Source of the DNA: Candidatus Nitrosopumilus sp.
GTDB lineage: Archaea > Thermoproteota > Nitrososphaeria > Nitrososphaerales > Nitrosopumilaceae
DNA: 64,000 nt
Reading direction: 5' to 3'
Assembly: GCA_029263475.1 (NCBI GenBank)
Contig: JAJCXK010000041.1
Span: 1-64,000, forward strand
In this document: one piece after another, positions 1 through 8,574 of the stretch
Numbering within the stretch: position 1 is the stretch's first letter
How the letters are laid out: each line of letters starts with the position of its first letter
The notes under the pieces: generated by a model
The model's input: the letters and a program-made list of their open reading frames with translations, nothing else
Told to the model about the DNA's origin: nothing
Database searches by the model: none
Translations under genes and position numbers: made by a program

Positions 1-623
1 AAGCAAAGCCTGCAAAGAAGGCCGAAGCAAAGCCTGCAAAGAAGGCCGAAGCAAAGCCTGCAAAGAAGGCCGAAGCAAAGCCTGCAAAGAAGGCCGAAGC
101 AAAGCCTGCAAAGAAGGCCGAAGCAAAGCCTGCAAAAGTAAAAAAATTGACAAAAAAAGAATTAGAGGAAGCTAAACGAGAAGCTGAAAAAACATTAGAA
201 GAAGAACTTGAAGAACAACTTTCTGACGAGGAAATAGAAAATTTCCAAATTGAAAAAGTTGACATGGAAAGATTGACAAACAAAGTATGTGATATTTTAG
301 CTGAACGTGAGTCTGATGGAATGTTCCAAGGTGAATTGTGGAAAAAACTTAAACTCACAAATCAAATCGGATCTCGTTTGGCATTGAAACTTGAAAGAAT
401 GGGTACTATCACAAGAGAAAAACTTCTTGAGAATAATCGTTGGACTTACAAGCTAATCTTGAAGAAAACTCCTATCAGTACTCAATCAATTGAAAATTCA
501 CCATGTCTGGTTTGCACCGTGGAACAGAAATGTTCACTTGATGGTGAGATTAGTCCTAAAAACTGTCAAATGATTGAAGATTGGGTGATAGCTGATCTAA
601 AAAAACCAGTGAAGTCTAAATGA
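1..623 (+). CDS. TFE-beta / RPC34-like transcription factor (5' partial)
   Basis: The reading frame is open from the left edge through the AKPAKKAE repeats, so the gene starts outside the window; the TTG at 147 is inside the open frame and is unlikely to be the true start. After a charged linker there is one winged-helix domain (about 70 residues, around nt 270-470) and then a four-cysteine cluster (C-x2-C-x5-C-x10-C, around nt 500-575). A winged helix followed by a cubane Fe-S-type cysteine cluster is the arrangement of archaeal TFE-beta, the homologue of the Pol III subunit RPC39/RPC34, which helps open the promoter together with TFE-alpha. The stop codon overlaps the start of rlmE (ATGA). 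The long repeat-bearing N-terminal extension is the odd feature. The family assignment rests on domain order and cysteine spacing only. Confidence 0.8.
   Translation, partial: AKPAKKAEAKPAKKAEAKPAKKAEAKPAKKAEAKPAKKAEAKPAKVKKLTKKELEEAKREAEKTLEEELEEQLSDEEIENFQIEKVDMERLTNKVCDILAERESDGMFQGELWKKLKLTNQIGSRLALKLERMGTITREKLLENNRWTYKLILKKTPISTQSIENSPCLVCTVEQKCSLDGEISPKNCQMIEDWVIADLKKPVKSK
3..136 (+). repeat. Perfect 24-bp tandem repeat, in-frame coding
   Basis: Five identical 24-bp units start at 3, 27, 51, 75 and 99, followed by a 14-bp partial copy at 123. Read in the frame of the downstream gene each unit encodes AKPAKKAE, so the array is a coding minisatellite that gives a lysine/alanine-rich tail. 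The array continues beyond the left edge, so the total copy number is unknown. The absence of any mismatch suggests recent expansion or homogenisation. Confidence 0.97.
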
Positions 624-1213
624 AACTAATAGATGCACGTAAAGATCATTATCGTAAACTAGCACACGAACAAGGCTTTCGAAGTAGAGCTGCATTCAAA
701 CTCAAAGAACTGAATCAATCATATCGTTTGATTGGACCTGGTTTCAGCGTGCTTGATCTTGGATGTGCTCCTGGTGGATGGACTCAGATGGCTGTGAAAT
801 TGGTTGGAAATCAAGGAAAAGTAATGGGTGTTGATCTCTCCTACGTTGAAGAGATCTCGGGTGCTTATATAATCCGAGAAAATATTGAAAATGAGCATGT
901 AATTGATGAGGTGATGTCTTATTTTGGGCATAAGGTAAATGCAGTCATTTGTGATCTTTCTCCTCAGGTGAGTGGTAATTGGTCTGTTGATCATGCAAAA
1001 CAGATTTCTTTGAACTATGATTGTACAAAAATTATGGACAAAGTTTTGGCACATAAGGGAAATGCAGTTTTCAAAGTTTTTGACGGTGAATACTCTATGG
1101 AGTTTAAAGATTATGTAAAGAAAAAATTTGTCCGAATAAACCTTACAAAACCTCAGGCTAGTCGAAAGCAAAGTAGTGAATTGTACTGTGTTTGTTTGGG
1201 TTTTATTGGATAG
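620..1213 (+). CDS. rlmE: 23S rRNA/RNA 2'-O-methyltransferase, RlmE (FtsJ/RrmJ) family
   Basis: The protein has 197 residues, the normal length for RrmJ/FtsJ enzymes, which 2'-O-methylate a uridine in the peptidyl-transferase A loop of 23S rRNA with S-adenosylmethionine. The N-terminal RSRAAFKLKEL stretch, the SAM loop DLGCAPGGWTQ and the K-D-K-E catalytic tetrad can be seen (K in AFKL, D in ICDLSP, K in VFKVF, E in SSELY). The start ATG overlaps the stop of the TFE-beta gene by 4 nt, so the two are probably co-transcribed. The 3' end overlaps the convergent trm1 by 11 nt. An archaeal FtsJ could also act on tRNA, so the exact target base is inferred from the family. Confidence 0.92.
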   Translation: MKLIDARKDHYRKLAHEQGFRSRAAFKLKELNQSYRLIGPGFSVLDLGCAPGGWTQMAVKLVGNQGKVMGVDLSYVEEISGAYIIRENIENEHVIDEVMSYFGHKVNAVICDLSPQVSGNWSVDHAKQISLNYDCTKIMDKVLAHKGNAVFKVFDGEYSMEFKDYVKKKFVRINLTKPQASRKQSSELYCVCLGFIG

Positions 1214-2351
1214 TCTGAAAAATTTTAATTATTTCATTTATGTTTGCATTCGTCCTAAATCCTGTTGGATTAAATGCCGTGGCACTAGCTAGAAAATCAT
1301 TTTTTTGTAAATTTGATATCACATTTTCTAATTTTGGAGGTGATGATTTCATTTTTGACGCAATTTCATCTAATGTGAAATATGTGGCTTGCATTTCTGA
1401 TTCATTGAGGCATTTGTAAAGCATTTTTTCACAAGTTTTATCTACTGTTAGGTTTGGTGTTTTCAGGATCATATTTTGAACGAATTCTTTGTCAAAAATT
1501 TTCCCAATCCATAAAGGTCCTGCAATACTAATTTTTGATTTACATAATTCACATTCTTGTTTTTGCTCTAATGTTGTTTTTCTGTGTCCACAATTTTTAC
1601 AATGTATTATGTATCCTAGGTTTTCTTGCTGATCTGGTCTGTTTAAAACTTTGACGTATGTTCTATAGTAATGCATTTCACTTTCTACAAAGAGGGGGGT
1701 GATTTCTACTCCAAGTCTTGCAGACACTGTTCTGAGACAACCTAGAATTAGTCTAATTGCAATTTCGTTTCCATATTCCGTTTTTACCGGAATTCCTCCA
1801 TATTTTCTTTTACATGCTCCTTGAAAGAGTCCATTTAGAACTTGAAGATCTGTTGCGGCAGTAGATAATATTCCTCCATGCATAGTTGCTCTGATACCAC
1901 AGTCAAAAAATGATGCAGGTGAACCAAATGGGTCTATATCCACTATTGATCCTCGCTCACCTTTTTTTGCATGTCTACTCAGAAATCTGCATGCTTCTTC
2001 TTCATGAAATTCTACATTTTTTAATCCATTGAGATTTGCCGAATGTTCCGCCATTTTAAGAGCCGATGGATTCAGATCATTAATGAACATCTTTTCAACT
2101 TGTAATTCATTAGCAACTCGTAATCCTCTGGCACCAATTCCTGATAGCCCTTCTAAGAAAATTTTTGGCCCTTGGAATTTATTAAGAAATGCTGCGTATG
2201 CAATTATTGAAAAATCCCTATTCAGTTTTCCTTTGGGATTGAAGAATGCAGGTTTTTTTGGCGGTACTTTGTCAGTGATTGATTTTCTTGGGACTAGAAT
2301 CTTTGTATCTCCTTCAATTATTTCTTGAAAGACTTCATCAGAAAATTCCAA
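1203..2351 (-). CDS. trm1: tRNA (guanine26-N2)-dimethyltransferase Trm1
   Basis: Trm1 makes m2,2G26 at the junction of the D and anticodon arms of tRNA. The 382-residue protein matches archaeal Trm1 throughout: an N-terminal FFNPKGKLNRDFS region, the SAM fold with EGLSGIGARGLR, the active-site stretch VDIDPFGSPASFFD, and a C-terminal zinc ribbon (CKNCGH and CELC) around residues 250-270. The gene ends inside the 3' end of rlmE on the other strand. Start ATG at 2351 gives the expected family N-terminus. Both this gene and its neighbours modify RNA, so the region is an RNA-maturation cluster. Confidence 0.93.
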   Translation of the reverse strand: MEFSDEVFQEIIEGDTKILVPRKSITDKVPPKKPAFFNPKGKLNRDFSIIAYAAFLNKFQGPKIFLEGLSGIGARGLRVANELQVEKMFINDLNPSALKMAEHSANLNGLKNVEFHEEEACRFLSRHAKKGERGSIVDIDPFGSPASFFDCGIRATMHGGILSTAATDLQVLNGLFQGACKRKYGGIPVKTEYGNEIAIRLILGCLRTVSARLGVEITPLFVESEMHYYRTYVKVLNRPDQQENLGYIIHCKNCGHRKTTLEQKQECELCKSKISIAGPLWIGKIFDKEFVQNMILKTPNLTVDKTCEKMLYKCLNESEMQATYFTLDEIASKMKSSPPKLENVISNLQKNDFLASATAFNPTGFRTNANINEIIKIFQTIQ

Positions 2352-2412
2352 TTATTTTTCAATTTTTTCTAAGCGTATAACGGTTTAATACTTGTGCTTT
2401 GAGAAAACATTC

Positions 2413-3033
2413 GTGCAAATTTGTGGAATTGATGATGCTGGTCGTGGTTCGATGTTGGGACCTTTAGTAATAGCTGGAATTCTGTTAGATAAAAAAAATA
2501 TACGTAAATTATCTAAGCTGGGAGTTAAAGATTCAAAAAAACTTTCGCCTAAGTTAAGAGAGTTACTTTACAAAAAAATTATTGGGATTGTTGATGATCA
2601 TTATATAGCAAAAATATCTCCGAGGATAATTGATGCTAGTGTTAAGAAACACTGCTTGAATAGTCTGGAGGCAAAATATATGGCAAAAGTTGTGTCCAAA
2701 CTAGATCCGGATATATCGTATGTGGATTCTTGCGATGTTAATCCGTCTAGATTTGGAATGGTGATTTCTCAATTATCTAACAATCATAAGATTAAATCAT
2801 ATCATCATGCAGATAGTAGGTTTGTAGTAGTTTCTGCGGCATCAATTCTTGCGAAAGTCGCTAGGGATAGGGTGATCATGAAGTTAAGAGAGAATCATAA
2901 TTTGGGCAGTGGATATCCATCGGATTCAACGACTGTGAGATTCGTAACAAAATATTATAAGAAAAATAATGAAATGCCCAAATTTGTGCGTAAAAGTTGG
3001 AAACCTGTCCAAAAAATCATTGAAAAATGTTAA
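2413..3033 (+). CDS. rnhB: Ribonuclease HII
   Basis: RNase HII removes RNA primers and single ribonucleotides from DNA. The acidic catalytic residues are visible in GIDDAGRG at the N-terminus, in the DSKK loop, in YVDSCDVNP and in HHADSRFVVVSAASILAKV. The open frame extends to a TTG at 2392, but the GTG at 2413 is preferred for two reasons. It gives the family N-terminus exactly (M-QICGIDDAGRG). It also lies 26 nt downstream of the centre of a TATA-like TTTAATA (2384-2390), as expected for a leaderless transcript. The 3' end meets the convergent fibrillarin gene with a 4-nt overlap. Confidence 0.92.
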   Translation: MQICGIDDAGRGSMLGPLVIAGILLDKKNIRKLSKLGVKDSKKLSPKLRELLYKKIIGIVDDHYIAKISPRIIDASVKKHCLNSLEAKYMAKVVSKLDPDISYVDSCDVNPSRFGMVISQLSNNHKIKSYHHADSRFVVVSAASILAKVARDRVIMKLRENHNLGSGYPSDSTTVRFVTKYYKKNNEMPKFVRKSWKPVQKIIEKC

Positions 3034-3704
3034 CTTTTGAACTTTGAGATTACCATCGCGTGATCCTTGTCATAAGGATGCAGGTCTATGGTTTGTAAAA
3101 CATCAAATCTTGATTTTAATTTTTCTATTTCTTCTGCAACGATTCTTTTTGGTGGTTTAGTCACATCTATGCTTCTGGTTTTGATGACTAGAAAGAAATA
3201 GCCTCCTTTTTTGAGAAACATTTCACAGTTGTCAATTGCAATTTGTGTTTGATCTGGTTGTGCAATATCCACATACACAACATCTACTTTTCCAAACACT
3301 GAAAAATATTCCTTGGGTTTTCTAGCATCTTGTAGAATGGGAATAACGTTTGATCTATGTGATGCAACTCTGTCTAAAAAATCTCTTGCCACTCTGCTTG
3401 CATGTTCTACTCCAAACACTATTCCACTTGATCCTATGATGTCTGAGACGTGACTTACAGTAGTTCCCGTAGATGCTCCCAAATACAACACTTGACTTTT
3501 ATTTTCAAAAGGAAAATACTCAAGTTCATTCATAATTGCTGCAGCTAATTTACTTCTAAATGGATCCCATAAGCGATATTCAATATTGCTTTTGATGATT
3601 AGTTTTTCTTTGTAAACTTGATTTCCCGGAATCATATTTTCAGTTGCTAATCTTTCTTGTCCTTCTGATTTAATCCAAAAAAATGATTGATTATCTTCTT
3701 CCAA
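3030..3704 (-). CDS. flpA: Fibrillarin-like rRNA/tRNA 2'-O-methyltransferase
   Basis: Fibrillarin is the catalytic subunit of the C/D-box sRNP and works with Nop5 and L7Ae to 2'-O-methylate rRNA and tRNA. The core matches archaeal fibrillarin: ERLATENMIPG, LWDPFRSKLAAAI, the SAM loop VLYLGASTGTTVSH, and VVYVDIAQPDQ. A TTG start at 3704 gives 224 residues, the normal family length, and overlaps the nop5 stop by 14 nt. The frame stays open to an ATG at 3863, which would add 53 residues of Glu/Lys/Thr-rich sequence lying entirely over the Arg/Gly tail of Nop5. In that stretch the fibrillarin frame uses GCG and TCG codons that are rare here, so the longer form is judged a frame shadow, although not excluded. 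Confidence 0.93.
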   Translation of the reverse strand: MEEDNQSFFWIKSEGQERLATENMIPGNQVYKEKLIIKSNIEYRLWDPFRSKLAAAIMNELEYFPFENKSQVLYLGASTGTTVSHVSDIIGSSGIVFGVEHASRVARDFLDRVASHRSNVIPILQDARKPKEYFSVFGKVDVVYVDIAQPDQTQIAIDNCEMFLKKGGYFFLVIKTRSIDVTKPPKRIVAEEIEKLKSRFDVLQTIDLHPYDKDHAMVISKFKS

Positions 3705-4965
3705 ATTTCTTTCTCTTTTTATTTGAATTGTTTCTCTCTTTTCTGTCTCCGCCTTCTCTTCTGGAACTGTCTCTGTCTCCGAAGCCGCCTTCTCTTCTTC
3801 TGTCTCCGCCTTCTCTTCTGAAAGTTTGAGGTGGTCTGGAATCTTTTTCTGTAGGATTTTCATATTTCTTTCCTATTTCGTCAACTCTGATGTTGAGTTT
3901 TTCCAATAAAGTATTGTTTAGTCCTTCTCCGTAAACGTCAACTCTTGCAGCAATGACTGCTTTTGCGGCAACTGCTCGAGCAATTTTTCCTCTTTGCCAT
4001 CTTGGAGCAGCATGAACCATTGTATGCTGGAATAATAATCCATGTTTTGGTGGTTGAGAGCCTGTTTTTAATGATCTAAATAATGCCTTTTCAGCTCCTA
4101 AAACTTGTATTGTACTGGCAGGAAGTGATGCCATTTTTTTAAGACTTCCAGCTCTACCTAAAATTCTTGCACCTACTGCGGTTCCTAATATCGCTGAAAC
4201 ATTCGGTGCAATTTCTTGCATTTCTGCTTCAACATGCTCTTCAAGTTTTTTACGTAACTCGTGAAAATCTAAAACCTGCTTTGCAATTGATTGTACAATT
4301 ATCAAATTAATATCTGAAATGTCTCCACCCCTACTCTTTGATGATATTAATGACAGCATCTCTACTTTTGATTCCGGAAACCCTGCTTCTTCAAAGACTT
4401 GTTTGGTTAATGATTCACGTTTTCCTGCGATTACTATTTGTGCATATCCGTTTATGCTATCGATAATGTTATCTAGTTCTGGAAAATGTAATCCATACCA
4501 TTCTCTAAGCCTTGAGCTTAACCCGTTTGCAATTTTATCAATTTCATCTAATGAATTGATTGCCTGAATTATGTGAAGATCTGGACTCTGTGATATTTCT
4601 GTAACTTTTGATGATGATAAACCCAAAGCAAATTCTCTGAGTTTTCCAAGTGTATCCTGTAGATTAGATGCAAAACCAGAATCTACAATAATTTGTGGTT
4701 TTGTTGTTTGTATGGTATCTAATTCATCAGAATCCATTATGTGACAATCAATGGAATATTTTTTTAGAATTACAAGTAGTGATTCATCGCTGACAGAAAA
4801 CCCTCTTTGGGTTGAGGCTAGATAGTTTACAAGTTCGTTTAATTTTGATTCTTTACTCTTCACTGAGAGATATTCTTTAACCGGATTTGAGAAAGCAAAT
4901 GCCTTGTCAAGTTTTCCATCATTGAAAACTGATATTCCAAATTCTGTTAAAATTACAGAATACAT
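3691..4965 (-). CDS. nop5: C/D-box sRNP scaffold protein Nop5 (Nop56/58-like)
   Basis: Nop5 bridges fibrillarin and the L7Ae-sRNA complex. The 424-residue protein has an N-terminal fibrillarin-binding domain, a central coiled coil and the conserved NOP domain (VSAILGTAVGARILGRAGSL, then STIQVLGAEKALFRSL and PPKHGLLFQH, around residues 255-315). The C-terminus is a basic Arg/Gly-rich tail with REGGDR repeats ending in KKRKKFGRR, as in related Nop5/Nop56 proteins. The gene lies directly upstream of flpA, the usual archaeal operon order. A TATA-like TTTTTAAAGG 25 nt upstream of the ATG suggests a leaderless mRNA. Confidence 0.95.
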   Translation of the reverse strand: MYSVILTEFGISVFNDGKLDKAFAFSNPVKEYLSVKSKESKLNELVNYLASTQRGFSVSDESLLVILKKYSIDCHIMDSDELDTIQTTKPQIIVDSGFASNLQDTLGKLREFALGLSSSKVTEISQSPDLHIIQAINSLDEIDKIANGLSSRLREWYGLHFPELDNIIDSINGYAQIVIAGKRESLTKQVFEEAGFPESKVEMLSLISSKSRGGDISDINLIIVQSIAKQVLDFHELRKKLEEHVEAEMQEIAPNVSAILGTAVGARILGRAGSLKKMASLPASTIQVLGAEKALFRSLKTGSQPPKHGLLFQHTMVHAAPRWQRGKIARAVAAKAVIAARVDVYGEGLNNTLLEKLNIRVDEIGKKYENPTEKDSRPPQTFRREGGDRRREGGFGDRDSSRREGGDRKERNNSNKKRKKFGRR

Positions 4966-4985
4966 GAATAATTGATCCTCGACCG

Positions 4986-4995
4986 CCTTTAAAAA
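4986..4995 (-). promoter_or_regulatory. TATA-like box of the nop5-flpA operon
   Basis: TTTTTAAAGG on the minus strand is centred 25 nt upstream of the nop5 ATG, the spacing expected if transcription begins at or next to the start codon. Confidence 0.6.
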
Positions 4996-5020
4996 CGGTA
5001 CCAGAATCGGGAATCAACTG

Positions 5021-5028
5021 TTATATTC
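5021..5028 (+). promoter_or_regulatory. TATA-like box of the pyrD-pyrK operon
   Basis: TTATATTC is centred about 27 nt upstream of the GTG start of pyrD. Together with the opposed nop5 box it defines a compact divergent promoter region of 85 bp. Confidence 0.55.
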
Positions 5029-5050
5029 AAAACCGAGATCATTAATCAAA

Positions 5051-5962
5051 GTGGAATCTGGTATTGCAACTTCCATAGGACAAATACAATTAGATAAGCC
5101 TGTGATGCTCGCATCCGGAATTTTGGGCATTTCATTAGACGTGTTCAATCGATTATATGCATCAGGAGCGGGCGCTGTTGTAACCAAATCTCTTAGCACG
5201 GAACCTTGGGATGGCTATCCAAATCCCACTATATTTGGCGTAAAGGGCGGTGGCTGGATAAACGCCGTGGGTCTTTCTAATCCGGGTGCACCCAATTTTG
5301 CTAAAATGATTCAACCAAACCACGACGTTCCCATAATGGTTAGCTTGGTAGGTTCCATCCCTGAAGACTTTGAAATGATGATTAAACAATTTGAAAATTG
5401 TAAAATTCTTGCATATGAGCTAAATCTATCCTGTCCGCATGTTGCCAAAGTCGGTTTGGAGGTTGGCGACGATCCTGAATTGGTAAGAAAAATTGTAACA
5501 ACTGTAAAGAAATCCACGGATGTACCTGCAGTTGCCAAAGTGGGACTTGGCACGAGTAATTATCTAAATACTGTGAGTACTGCAATAGACTCTGGAATTG
5601 ATGCTATCACTGCAATTAATACAGTTCGTGCAATAGCTATTGACGTTGAAACTCAACGACCTATACTTAGTAACAAATTTGGAGGATTATCCGGTACTCC
5701 GATTAAACCTATTGCATTAAGATGTGTTTATGAGATTTCATCAAAATATGACGTTCCAATTATTGGATGTGGTGGAATATCCACGTGGGACGATGCTGTT
5801 GAGTTTTTCTTGGCAGGTGCTTCTGCTGTTCAGCTTGGAAGTGCGATAGGCGATAACTGGGTTGGTGTTTTTGATGATATTAACAAAGGAATCTTACAAT
5901 ACATGAAAAGAAAAGGATATTCTTCAATAAAGGACATGGTGGGTCTTGCAAAGAAATCATAA
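5051..5962 (+). CDS. pyrD: Dihydroorotate dehydrogenase, class 1B catalytic subunit PyrD
   Basis: PyrD oxidises dihydroorotate to orotate in pyrimidine synthesis. The 303-residue FMN barrel shows PVMLASGILG at the N-terminus, the catalytic-loop region NLSCPH (class 1B enzymes use Cys here), VAKVGL, the NTVRAIAIDV segment, GGLSGTPIKPIALR, and the phosphate-binding IIGCGGISTWDDAVEF. The class is also indicated by the overlapping downstream pyrK, whose product passes electrons to NAD. The GTG start is set by the upstream TATA box and by alignment to the family N-terminus. Confidence 0.93.
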   Translation: MESGIATSIGQIQLDKPVMLASGILGISLDVFNRLYASGAGAVVTKSLSTEPWDGYPNPTIFGVKGGGWINAVGLSNPGAPNFAKMIQPNHDVPIMVSLVGSIPEDFEMMIKQFENCKILAYELNLSCPHVAKVGLEVGDDPELVRKIVTTVKKSTDVPAVAKVGLGTSNYLNTVSTAIDSGIDAITAINTVRAIAIDVETQRPILSNKFGGLSGTPIKPIALRCVYEISSKYDVPIIGCGGISTWDDAVEFFLAGASAVQLGSAIGDNWVGVFDDINKGILQYMKRKGYSSIKDMVGLAKKS

Positions 5963-6758
5963 TCACCCCACAATTGTCACGATTGAAAAAGTGATTCATG
6001 AAACTCCAACTGTCCGAACTTTGGTCTTTTCAGATGATGTGATGTCCCGTGTTCTTCCTGGACAATTTGCAATGGTTTGGATTCCTGGAGTTAATGAATT
6101 ACCAATGAGTGTAATGATCTCTGGAGAATCTGGAAAGGCCGCATTCACTGTTAGGAAACACGGCCCTGCTTCTACTGGTTTGTTTAACACCAAAGTGGGA
6201 GGACAAATAGGTGTACGGGGTCCGTATGGAAATTCATTTGATCTTAAAAAAGGAAAGATCTTACTGGTCGGAGGTGGGACTGGACTTGTTCCAATGATGC
6301 GCTTGCTTACGTTTGTAACTCCTACAGACAATGTCACTGTATTGATTGGTGCGAAATCCAAAGAGGAGGTATTTTTTGAAGATTTGGCAAACTCTCTTTT
6401 AGAAAATAATTCTCACAATGTGATTGTATCCACAGATGATGGAAGTTATGGTGAAAAAGGATTTGTAACTGATATGGTTGAAAAACTGGTTAATGATACT
6501 CATTATGATGGTGTGTATGTATGCGGTCCAGAAATTATGATGTACAAAACTGTACAATCTGCATATTCTAGGGGTATGTTTGTCCAGGCTAGTCTGGAAC
6601 GCATGATGAAATGTGGGGTGGGAATTTGTGGCAGCTGCTGCGTTGGTGCTGATCTTGTTTGTAGGGATGGAACCGTGTTTGATGGAGACCATCTGTCAAA
6701 AAACAAAGAATTTGGCTTTTTTCATAGGAATAAGGCTGGAATCTTGGAAAATTATTGA
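5946..6758 (+). CDS. pyrK: Dihydroorotate dehydrogenase electron-transfer subunit PyrK
   Basis: PyrK carries FAD and a 2Fe-2S cluster and passes electrons from PyrD to NAD. The 270-residue protein has an N-terminal FAD-binding barrel (around GQFAMVWIPG), an NAD-binding fold beginning at ILLVGGGTGLVPM, and a C-terminal cysteine cluster CGVGICGSCC followed by a further C that can bind the 2Fe-2S centre. The TTG start overlaps pyrD by 17 nt, which suggests translational coupling. No earlier start is possible without a deeper overlap, and the next in-frame candidate is a GTG about 45 nt downstream. Confidence 0.92.
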   Translation: MQRNHNHPTIVTIEKVIHETPTVRTLVFSDDVMSRVLPGQFAMVWIPGVNELPMSVMISGESGKAAFTVRKHGPASTGLFNTKVGGQIGVRGPYGNSFDLKKGKILLVGGGTGLVPMMRLLTFVTPTDNVTVLIGAKSKEEVFFEDLANSLLENNSHNVIVSTDDGSYGEKGFVTDMVEKLVNDTHYDGVYVCGPEIMMYKTVQSAYSRGMFVQASLERMMKCGVGICGSCCVGADLVCRDGTVFDGDHLSKNKEFGFFHRNKAGILENY

Positions 6759-6774
6759 GTTTGACTAGCAAGGT

Positions 6775-6783
6775 TTAAAATAA
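6775..6783 (+). promoter_or_regulatory. TATA-like box upstream of the radical SAM gene
   Basis: TTTAAAATA is centred about 31 nt before the ATG at 6810 and only 22 nt before the GTG at 6801. It therefore predicts a transcript start between the two and favours the ATG as start codon. Confidence 0.5.
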
Positions 6784-6809
6784 ATCACAAAATCCCTTTC
6801 GTGAAGGGT

Positions 6810-8534
6810 ATGGGTACTCCAAAAATAGTTTTGACAGCTGACAGGACTTTGATGTCTCCTTATAGGGGATTGTCCCTTGCGACGTTTTTTGGTTGTGCTC
6901 CAGCACTTGATCCTAACAGAGATAAAAACAGTTTTTGGTACAAAATTCTTGGAAATCAAGTAACACCTAAGGTTCTGTTTGATTTCATTTGTAATTGGTC
7001 TCCTGACATTAACGGCGCTGCAAAATATGCGCCATATGGATTGAGAAAATTAGAAGCTGGCTTACTTCGTGATGGCTTTAGCAGGGAAGATGTAGTGGTT
7101 GCCCATCCAAACCACATTGAAAAATTCATTGGTCCTGAAACCGAAGTTGTTGGAACTTATGAAATGGATCCTCTTGGAATGGGTCCCGTTACTATGACAT
7201 TTACTTATGGGCGAAAACAAACATCTTATGATGAATTTTACAATGCTGATTTACATCACAGAATAAAAGCCGCGAAAGCAAGGACTGGAAGTAAGGCAAA
7301 AGTAATTTCTGGTGCATCCGGAACATGGCAATATAATTACGATCCTGCAAAAATAGAAGAATTTGGAATTTATGCTATTTTGGAAGGAGAACTTGGCGGC
7401 ATTGCTCCTGAAATTGACGGACATGCTGGAAGATTCTTCAATTATTTGATTAATGGTGACTTTGAAAATATGGATCCTTTCAGAAAGAGAAGTGACTTTA
7501 AAGTTAACATTAAAGAATTTGAAAGAGAAGGAAAGAAAATTCACGGAAGATTTGTTAACTTTTGGGATAGGCCTGATCTGGAAGAAATTCCTAACATTGT
7601 AGAGCCCAGCATGCACGGGATGGTTGAGGTTATGCGTGGTTGTGGAAGGGGATGCAAGTTTTGTGACGTCACTTTGAGATCATTAAGATACTATTCTCCT
7701 GAGAAAGTGAAACAAGAAATCGAGGTTAACATAAAGAAAGGTGGCTCCAAATCTGCATGGATTCACAGTGATGATATATTTGTCTATGGTATGGATCCAA
7801 GAACTGCAAAAGGCATGGAACCAAACAGAGAAGCGTTGGAAGAACTGTTTACTGCAATCATGTCTACTGGTGTAGAGCATACAAATCCTACACATGGCAC
7901 GTTAGCGGGCGCAATTGCCGATGAGAAACTGCTTCCGAACCTTTCAAGAATTATGAAGGCAGGTCCTGATAACATGATTGGAGTACAGGCTGGTCTTGAA
8001 ACCGGAAGTCTTAGACTGATTGGAAAATATGCTGATAGAAAACTTGCTCCATATGATCCGTCTGAATGGCATTGGGTTGTAAAAGAAGGTGTTAAGGCAA
8101 TGAACGAAAACTATTGGATTCCTGCGTTTACCTTGATTATGGGTCTTGATAACGATGAAACTCCTGAGGATTCATGGGATACCATTCGATTGCTTAGTGA
8201 ATTGGAGCATGAACAACCTGATTCCATGTTTACTGCTACGGCGCTTACATTTGTCCCAATTGGGTTGCTTGAACAATCTGAATTCTTTAATATTGGAAAC
8301 GAAATGACTCCTGCGCAATTGGGTGTCCTTTACAAGACCTGGCAGCATAATTTCAAATATGGTATCCAAAAATTCATGACCAAAACTGGCTCAAAGGGTC
8401 CTCAGAGATACTTCTTTAACGCAATAGCAAGATCTCTTGGCGGCATTCCACTTGGTGCAATGGAGAAATATGCACGTAGAAAGAGCAAAGAACATGAAAA
8501 AGTCATTGAGACTGTTAAAGCAAAGTATTGGTAG
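6810..8534 (+). CDS. Large radical SAM protein of the B12-binding-domain type
   Basis: The protein (574 residues from ATG 6810) has an N-terminal region of about 270 residues and then a radical SAM domain whose Cx3Cx2C motif (CGRGCKFC) is at about residues 278-285. This is followed by a TIM-barrel half containing GVQAGLETGS and FTLIMGLDNDE. The layout resembles archaeal cobalamin-type radical SAM proteins, but no DxHxxG cobalamin-ligand motif is visible in the N-terminal part. Families with this layout include the GDGT ring synthases (Grs) and other C-C-bond or methylation enzymes. The substrate cannot be read from the sequence. It stands alone behind its own promoter. An alternative GTG start at 6801 would add three residues. 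Confidence 0.75.
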   Translation: MGTPKIVLTADRTLMSPYRGLSLATFFGCAPALDPNRDKNSFWYKILGNQVTPKVLFDFICNWSPDINGAAKYAPYGLRKLEAGLLRDGFSREDVVVAHPNHIEKFIGPETEVVGTYEMDPLGMGPVTMTFTYGRKQTSYDEFYNADLHHRIKAAKARTGSKAKVISGASGTWQYNYDPAKIEEFGIYAILEGELGGIAPEIDGHAGRFFNYLINGDFENMDPFRKRSDFKVNIKEFEREGKKIHGRFVNFWDRPDLEEIPNIVEPSMHGMVEVMRGCGRGCKFCDVTLRSLRYYSPEKVKQEIEVNIKKGGSKSAWIHSDDIFVYGMDPRTAKGMEPNREALEELFTAIMSTGVEHTNPTHGTLAGAIADEKLLPNLSRIMKAGPDNMIGVQAGLETGSLRLIGKYADRKLAPYDPSEWHWVVKEGVKAMNENYWIPAFTLIMGLDNDETPEDSWDTIRLLSELEHEQPDSMFTATALTFVPIGLLEQSEFFNIGNEMTPAQLGVLYKTWQHNFKYGIQKFMTKTGSKGPQRYFFNAIARSLGGIPLGAMEKYARRKSKEHEKVIETVKAKYW

Positions 8535-8574
8535 GCATACAAATACATAAATTCACTAGTTCCTGTTCGAAAAC

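Noticed and set aside
3-136. Regular direct repeats that might be a CRISPR array
   Set aside because: There are no spacers; units are contiguous, in frame and coding for AKPAKKAE.
3705-3863. N-terminal extension of fibrillarin from ATG 3863
   Set aside because: It lies wholly over the Nop5 Arg/Gly tail, uses rare codons, and the core of normal family length starts at TTG 3704.
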